Source: JASLCR01 sp036405235 (GTDB lineage Bacteria > Patescibacteriota > Saccharimonadia > Saccharimonadales > Saccharimonadaceae). From it: a DNA stretch of 64,000 nucleotides. Under the pieces are notes generated by a model. The model worked only from the letters and a program-made list of their open reading frames with translations. It had not been told where the DNA came from and made no database searches. Positions 60,102-64,000 of this stretch are shown here, one piece after another. Each line of letters starts with the position of its first letter. Position 1 is the stretch's first letter. The position numbers were made by a program, and so were the translations under genes. The stretch covers positions 62,001-126,000 of the forward strand of contig DASWYA010000001.1 in NCBI GenBank assembly GCA_036405235.1, read 5' to 3'.

Positions 60102-61045
60102 AAATGCGTGGATTTTTAAAGAAAGAAGCAAAGCCACAAGCCGGTCTACCGAATAGGCGTCGAATGAGCCAAAACAACACATCAGACTCTATGTCTACGG
60201 AGCCTCGAGCAAGCTTCAGGCGCAACCAGACATTGACAGGAAGTAGCTCAGGAAAAGTTAGTAGTACTAATGAACTGAGCGCGACTCTCATCTCGCCGCG
60301 TGCACACGTCCATCATCTAAGTCGTAAGAGAAAGCATCTTTTTCTAAAGCTCATTGCTGTTGTGGTCTGTTTGCTTGTGATATATCTCCTTGTTAGTCAA
60401 ATTGTTGCCTCGACTTCTGTGCGTGTTAGCCAGGCTTCGGTAGATCAAGCTGCGGCTAAAAGCTACCAGAAATCAATTGATAATTACCTTGAAAGCCATA
60501 TCTTCGAACGATACTATCCCTCTCTCAATCAGAAAAAACTCCTTGCCTATATCCAACAAGACTCTCCAGAAGTTACCTCGATAGATGTGAGTCTAACTGG
60601 TGAGTTTGGAAAAGCTCAGACTACACTCAAGCTCAGGAAACCTGTAGCGCGCTGGGTAGTAAATGGCGAGAGCCAGTTTGTTGATGAGGCGGGCGTAGTA
60701 TTCTCGCACAATGCATACACTAACCCCGGGGTTATTATTGAAGATAAAAATGCTATTAAAAATGTTCAGACGGTAGCAAGCCATCGTTTTCTAGGGTTTG
60801 TTGGACAAGTGGTGGGCGCTCTAAAGAAGGAGGGCTACACTGTAAGCAAGGTGAGTATTCCGCTTCTCACAACTCGCATGTTGGAGGTAAAGGTTAGTAA
60901 AGTGCCATATGTTATAAAAATGACTGTGGACCGGAAGGCAGGGGAGCAGTCAGAAGATGCGGCACGTGTCATTCGATTCCTAAAGGGAAAACAGAGTCCA
61001 AAGTATATAGATGTGCGCGTGGAGAACAAGGCGTTCTATAAGTAG
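60098..61045 (+). CDS. ftsQ: FtsQ/DivIB-like division protein
   Basis: 315-aa bitopic protein. A long basic cytoplasmic part (about 88 residues) precedes one membrane helix (LFLKLIAVVVCLLVIYLLVSQIVA). The outer part begins VRVSQASVDQAAAKSYQKSIDNYLESH and continues with beta strands (QTTLKLRKPVARWVVNGESQFVDEAGVVF) like the POTRA/beta domains of FtsQ. It overlaps murG by four bases (ATGA). Identification rests on architecture and position at the end of the dcw cluster. ftsA and ftsZ do not follow. Confidence 0.8.
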   Translation: MKMRGFLKKEAKPQAGLPNRRRMSQNNTSDSMSTEPRASFRRNQTLTGSSSGKVSSTNELSATLISPRAHVHHLSRKRKHLFLKLIAVVVCLLVIYLLVSQIVASTSVRVSQASVDQAAAKSYQKSIDNYLESHIFERYYPSLNQKKLLAYIQQDSPEVTSIDVSLTGEFGKAQTTLKLRKPVARWVVNGESQFVDEAGVVFSHNAYTNPGVIIEDKNAIKNVQTVASHRFLGFVGQVVGALKKEGYTVSKVSIPLLTTRMLEVKVSKVPYVIKMTVDRKAGEQSEDAARVIRFLKGKQSPKYIDVRVENKAFYK

Positions 61046-61068
61046 GGCCGAGCAGCCTTCTCTCCTCT

Positions 61069-61711
61069 AGTTCTATTTTTGTTCTATATTCAAGTTATTT
61101 CAAAAAAATATACAAAAATATACAAATCAAGAAAAGTCAAACAAAGTCAAATTGAGAGAAAAAGGCAGGGGAGACAACAAAAAATAAAAAATGCAAATCT
61201 TGCCAAGAAAGCTTTGAGTGGAATGTCTGGCAGACATTGTTGGCCCATAGTCACGATGTGGAAAACATTACAACTATGCCCAGAGGGCTATAGGTTGGCA
61301 GTCGGTAATGTGTACCAGTGTGTATGAGAATTGTATGCAAACAGTAGAACAAAAAGATAAATACGAACACAATTAGCACGATGAGTGCCCCACTAGGGTC
61401 TTATGAGATGAGTATTGATTCAAGGTGTTTATTTATAATTAATGTCGTAAAAGATATATTGTGCGACGTATAATCTATATATACAATATGGCCCATAACA
61501 CACTCACCTGGCGCTATGATATGTTTGAAAATTCACATTTCTCTCACATTCACACTCCCCGTTTGTATGTGCGCTGCTTTCCAAGTATTTTGTTCTGGTT
61601 TTTCCTGTCATGAACTGATTCTTGGTATTTGTCTAATTACTTAATATAAATCTGACCTCTATATCTACCCCTGTTATGATCCATAACTTAAGTTCTATTT
61701 TTGTTCTATAT
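61069..61711 (+). repeat. 21-bp direct repeat pair flanking the noncoding stretch
   Basis: Identical 21-bp copies begin AGTTCTATTTTTG at 61069 and at 61691. Each contains GTTC-N7-GTTC, an internal direct repeat with the shape of the alphaproteobacterial LexA box. Flanking bases differ between the copies. Confidence 0.7.
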
Positions 61712-61726
61712 ATTCTTATGTTATAC

Positions 61727-61756
61727 AAAAAGTCACCTCTGCTGTATAAGAGGTGA
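61727..61756 (-). terminator. Terminator of the DUF4342 gene
   Basis: On the minus strand TCACCTCT pairs with AGAGGTGA (plus coordinates 61749-61756 and 61733-61740) around an eight-base loop. CTTTTT follows in the direction of transcription. Confidence 0.85.
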
Positions 61757-61783
61757 TTAATGTGTTGTGTCTTGGCTTAAAGA

Positions 61784-62029
61784 TTACTTATCTTCGCGTT
61801 CGACCACGATAGTGCATTCGGTCACGAGTGCTGCTATAGCTCCTACGGCGGCTAGGAGCGGGGCAAGGGCGGCTCCAATTAGGCCGATCGCCAGAGGTAG
61901 CTCTACGATACTCTTCCCTTCTTTGTTCTTTATGGTAATCTTGCGTACATTACCTTCATTGATAATAGATTTGACCTTTTTCAAAAGATCTTCGCCGTTT
62001 ACTTTGAACTCTTCGGTGCGTTTTGTCAT
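61784..62029 (-). CDS. DUF4342 domain protein
   Basis: 81 aa from ATG 62029 (MTKRTEEFKVNGEDLLKKVKSIINEGNVRKITIKNKEG...). The N-terminal helix-strand part and the C-terminal hydrophobic segment (VELPLAIGLIGAALAPLLAAVGAIAALV) match DUF4342, a family of small proteins with a possible membrane region. TATACT on the minus strand (62041-62036) ends six bases before the ATG, so the mRNA should be leaderless. Only 14 bases separate this start from that of divergent yaaA. Confidence 0.85.
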   Translation of the reverse strand: MTKRTEEFKVNGEDLLKKVKSIINEGNVRKITIKNKEGKSIVELPLAIGLIGAALAPLLAAVGAIAALVTECTIVVEREDK

Positions 62030-62043
62030 ACTACTAGTATACA

Positions 62044-62823
62044 ATGCAAATTCTTCTTCATTCATCCAAGACTATGCGTATCCCAGAGCAGCGGCGACAG
62101 CCACTTGGCGCTCCTCGGCTGCTCTTACGGGCAAATACCCTAGCAGATATTTGGAAGCAAGCCTCGCTGAAGGACATAGAGTCTCTGATGAAAATATCCG
62201 CCAAGAAAGCGGTCGAAGTTAGTGAAATGTACCAAAAGTGGTCTAATGATCCTGCTTTGCAGGTCCCGGCGATCGATATATTTGTCGGTGATATTTATAG
62301 CGGGCTTCAGGTGCAAACCTGGTCTGATAGCGATCGCGCCTATGCTCACGAGCACCTAATCATATTATCCGGTCTCTACGGCGCGCTGCATGCTTGTGAC
62401 GGTGTATTGCCCTACCGTCTTGAAATGGCATACAAACTGCCAGACGGGCAAAATCTCTACAAGTTTTGGGGCGATTCTATTGCTTCCCTACTTCCTGCGG
62501 GTACTGAGTTTATTATGAATCTCTCAGCGGTTGAGTACACTAAAGCAGTGCTTCCCTTCTCCGATCTGCTGGTTATCACGCCAAAATTCCTCACTATGAG
62601 TCCAAAGACTGGAGAGCCGACCTTCGTGACCGTCCATGCCAAAATCGCCCGCGGCGCTTTCGCTCGCTGGCTTATTCAGTCGCGTGTGCAGGACCGAGTC
62701 GAGCTTTCAAAATTTACAGATCTGGGATATAAGTATGATGCATCACTCAGCACGCCAGAGCAGCCGGTGTTTGTGTGTGAGGTATTTGGCGGCATTGGTC
62801 TAAGCGTGAGACTCACTCTATAG
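62044..62823 (+). CDS. yaaA: YaaA/UPF0246 family protein (peroxide stress)
   Basis: 259-aa protein of the YaaA family, which limits oxidative DNA damage by lowering free iron in E. coli. The start MQILLHSSKTM matches the family N-terminus; LSGLYGALHACDGVLPYRLEMAYKLP, LYKFWGDSI, NLSAVEYTKAV and the C-terminal K.ARGAFARWL segment are typical. CATACT at 62027-62032 could be its -10, inside the start codon of the divergent DUF4342 gene. Confidence 0.88.
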   Translation: MQILLHSSKTMRIPEQRRQPLGAPRLLLRANTLADIWKQASLKDIESLMKISAKKAVEVSEMYQKWSNDPALQVPAIDIFVGDIYSGLQVQTWSDSDRAYAHEHLIILSGLYGALHACDGVLPYRLEMAYKLPDGQNLYKFWGDSIASLLPAGTEFIMNLSAVEYTKAVLPFSDLLVITPKFLTMSPKTGEPTFVTVHAKIARGAFARWLIQSRVQDRVELSKFTDLGYKYDASLSTPEQPVFVCEVFGGIGLSVRLTL

Positions 62824-62849
62824 CCAGGTAGCTCATTGGTAGATGCTGA

Positions 62850-63545
62850 CTACTTAAAAATAGAGAGTTCGGGTTTTATCCCAAGCTGTATCGCTACGAC
62901 GGTTAAAGCGATCAATACGATGGCCTGAATGAACCAGTATACTAGCTTATTGATGTGCCTGTTTCGTGTATCAACGCCCATTCGCTCCATCACTCCGATT
63001 GGTATTCGTAAGATTCTTGCAATGATCCAGATTGGATTAAAGATAAGAAATAAATATCTTTTCCATGCTCTGGCGTATTGCGCTTCAGCCTGGATAAGAA
63101 TGTGATCTAGTATAGCGAACTTGCTGCTGGTCATCCTTGGAAGGTTTAGGCACGCCATATCGACGACAATATTATATTTTCTAGTTATATTCTTTTTTAC
63201 GTATTTTTCTTTCTCCTCGTCGTATACGTCATCAACTTTACTGGTTACCCATTCAAGGGGCGCGTTAATGAGCTTTAGACTATGGAAAACGGGGATAAAT
63301 ATCTTATCGATTTCTTCCTGAACTAATTTTATTTTAACTTTGTCTTTTGCGAAAAACTTCTCATATCTCTTTTTGAGGTTTTCGCGTTCCTCGGAGTCGA
63401 TGTGAGCCCATGCGCTGAGTTTGACGTAGTCTCTAAACTTTCTGATACGATACGATGCAAGAATTGATTGAATAAAGCCAAGTGGTTTTTGGTAGGGTCT
63501 ATCATCAGTCTCTGATTGATTCGGCTTGATCTGCTCTTTGGTCAT
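62850..63545 (-). CDS. Hypothetical membrane protein, 231 aa
   Basis: Unknown. The N-terminal half is charged and helical (SYRIRKFRDYVKLSAWAHIDSEERENLKKRYEKFF). Two hydrophobic segments lie near residues 167-187 (LFLIFNPIWIIARILRIPIGV) and 203-223 (WFIQAIVLIALTVVAIQLGI), with a basic loop between. No motif recognised. It lies between yaaA (convergent) and the G5-domain gene on the same strand. Confidence 0.7.
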   Translation of the reverse strand: MTKEQIKPNQSETDDRPYQKPLGFIQSILASYRIRKFRDYVKLSAWAHIDSEERENLKKRYEKFFAKDKVKIKLVQEEIDKIFIPVFHSLKLINAPLEWVTSKVDDVYDEEKEKYVKKNITRKYNIVVDMACLNLPRMTSSKFAILDHILIQAEAQYARAWKRYLFLIFNPIWIIARILRIPIGVMERMGVDTRNRHINKLVYWFIQAIVLIALTVVAIQLGIKPELSIFK

Positions 63546-63623
63546 TGCTTAACATTTATACCATAAAAAATATAATGCGTCGACAAACCGGTACCGTAAT
63601 GGATAATTGAATCAGGGTTATCG

Positions 63624-64000
63624 TTATCGTTTGGGCATTCGGCCGCCGGCAGACAGACAAGATGATAGTGAGCGATAGGACGTATAGTGAGTCGTACGGT
63701 CGTAGTAAGTGGTGCCTGGAGCATGGCATATGCCAGTTCTGCTCATCTTCACCGCCCCGCCTGTGTTGGATGGTTTAGGCGCTGATGTTGATGGTGCCGT
63801 ACTGCGTGGTTTGGGCGTTGCAGCTGCGACATATGTTCCGACAAGAGTGACTTCATCGACTGGCTTCTTGGTGACTTTGGTGCTAACTTCTTTGCGAGCA
63901 GTTTCCTTGCCTCGTACATATGTTACCTCGTAAGTGATGGTACGTTCGCCTTTGACTCCTGCGGTAGACACTTTTTTCTGTCCAAGTGGCAAGGTATTAT
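63624..64000 (-). CDS. G5-domain surface protein, C-terminal part (5' end outside window)
   Basis: The frame continues past base 64000, so the start is not visible. A G5 domain (LPLGQKKVSTAGVKGER, YVRGKETARKEVSTKVTKKPVDEVTLVGT), common in secreted wall-binding proteins, is followed by a Pro/Ser/Thr/Ala linker. A short C-terminal module (GICHAPGTTYYDRTTHYTSYRSLSSCLSAGGRMPKR) has two Cys and aromatic repeats, as found at the ends of some secreted nucleases and wall proteins. Probably secreted; the enzymatic part, if any, lies upstream. Confidence 0.75.
   Translation of the reverse strand, partial: NTLPLGQKKVSTAGVKGERTITYEVTYVRGKETARKEVSTKVTKKPVDEVTLVGTYVAAATPKPRSTAPSTSAPKPSNTGGAVKMSRTGICHAPGTTYYDRTTHYTSYRSLSSCLSAGGRMPKR

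Larger units (their letters stand above)
61046..61766. other. AT-rich noncoding stretch with long direct repeats
   Basis: No convincing gene over about 720 bases; an 82-codon frame at 61079-61327 is Lys-rich at first and looks accidental. A 21-bp direct repeat occurs at 61069-61089 and 61691-61711. Between them are short hairpins, including AATGTCT-GGC-AGACATT near 61220 and a CATAGT/ACTATG pair around 61245-61280, plus a TGTGGAAAAC near 61257 resembling a DnaA box. The stretch could be a transcribed RNA, a replication- or damage-related site, or a decayed insertion. Confidence 0.4.

Noticed and set aside
61079..61327. 82-codon plus-strand frame in the noncoding stretch
   Set aside because: Low-complexity Lys/Gln start, no ribosome site, no family, and it begins inside the repeat; probably accidental.
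62824..62890. tRNA-like stretch with a good D-arm (GGTAGCTCATTGGTAGATGC) and a weak T-arm-like GAGTTCGGG
   Set aside because: The D-stem and anticodon stem do not pair properly, no matching 3' acceptor strand exists, and most of it is coding sequence of the minus-strand membrane protein.
1..64000. Recoded UGA (Gracilibacteria/Absconditabacteria genetic code)
   Set aside because: Several well-conserved genes end at TGA and prfB is present, so UGA works as stop.

Overview
The window looks like a chromosome segment of a streamlined Patescibacteria (CPR) bacterium, most likely Candidatus Saccharibacteria (TM7). This is inferred from gene content, since no rRNA gene is present to confirm it. Supporting signs are very compact packing, many short unknown proteins, a single-chain class II glycyl-tRNA synthetase, a reduced division/cell-wall cluster, and little metabolism beyond wall, translation and export functions. 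UGA is a normal stop (lysS and others end in TGA, and prfB is present), which argues against the recoded Gracilibacteria/Absconditabacteria. I see no tRNA, rRNA, CRISPR array, insertion sequence or prophage.

Layout. 1-7.6 kb: translation genes (partial proS, greA, lysS, serS) around a MacB-type ABC exporter and a type IV pilin-like gene. 7.7-10.7 kb: small unknown genes, then an unusual protein joining a cytidylate-kinase-like P-loop region to a DPPY-type methyltransferase, overlapped by a MazG-like gene, then a ribosome hibernation factor. 10.8-18.4 kb: secA, an M16 peptidase, a phosphoribosyltransferase-like gene, murD, murI, prfB. 18.4-24.4 kb: VanX-like dipeptidase, ftsE-ftsX, a secreted coiled-coil/CHAP hydrolase, an S41 protease and a receiver protein; this reads as an FtsEX-controlled wall-splitting unit. 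24.4-34.6 kb: unknown proteins, L27, a kinase-like protein, a TRM11-like methyltransferase, a UPF0104-type membrane protein, xseA-xseB, a membrane-anchored methyltransferase, a soluble histidine kinase with a receiver, and recO. 34.6-46.4 kb: glyS, an S51 peptidase, an Erm/KsgA-like rRNA methyltransferase, a TrmB-type regulator with a candidate operator, membrane proteins, and a five-gene operon (ferric-reductase-like, cupredoxin-like, tdh, kbl, DUF427), then folC and a DUF4868/KwaB-like gene. 46.4-52.6 kb: a membrane protein, a PIF1-type helicase, a GH1 glycosidase, yvcK and a HAD-like gene. 52.6-61.0 kb: the dcw cluster mraZ-rsmH-ftsL-ftsI-mraY-ftsW-murG-ftsQ, with murE, murF, murC and ddl absent and murD located elsewhere. 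61.0-64.0 kb: a 0.7-kb AT-rich noncoding stretch with a long direct repeat, then DUF4342, yaaA, a membrane protein and the end of a G5-domain protein.

The strongest window-wide signal is promoter architecture. About 25 genes on both strands carry a sigma-70-type -10 box ending only 6-10 bases before the start codon, so their mRNAs should be leaderless or nearly so. Genes inside operons, and a few such as raiA and rpmA, use Shine-Dalgarno sequences instead. Other points of interest are a dispersed promoter-linked repeat with constant flanks and a variable palindromic centre, MraZ-type repeats over the mraZ promoter, and the P-loop/methyltransferase/MazG module.
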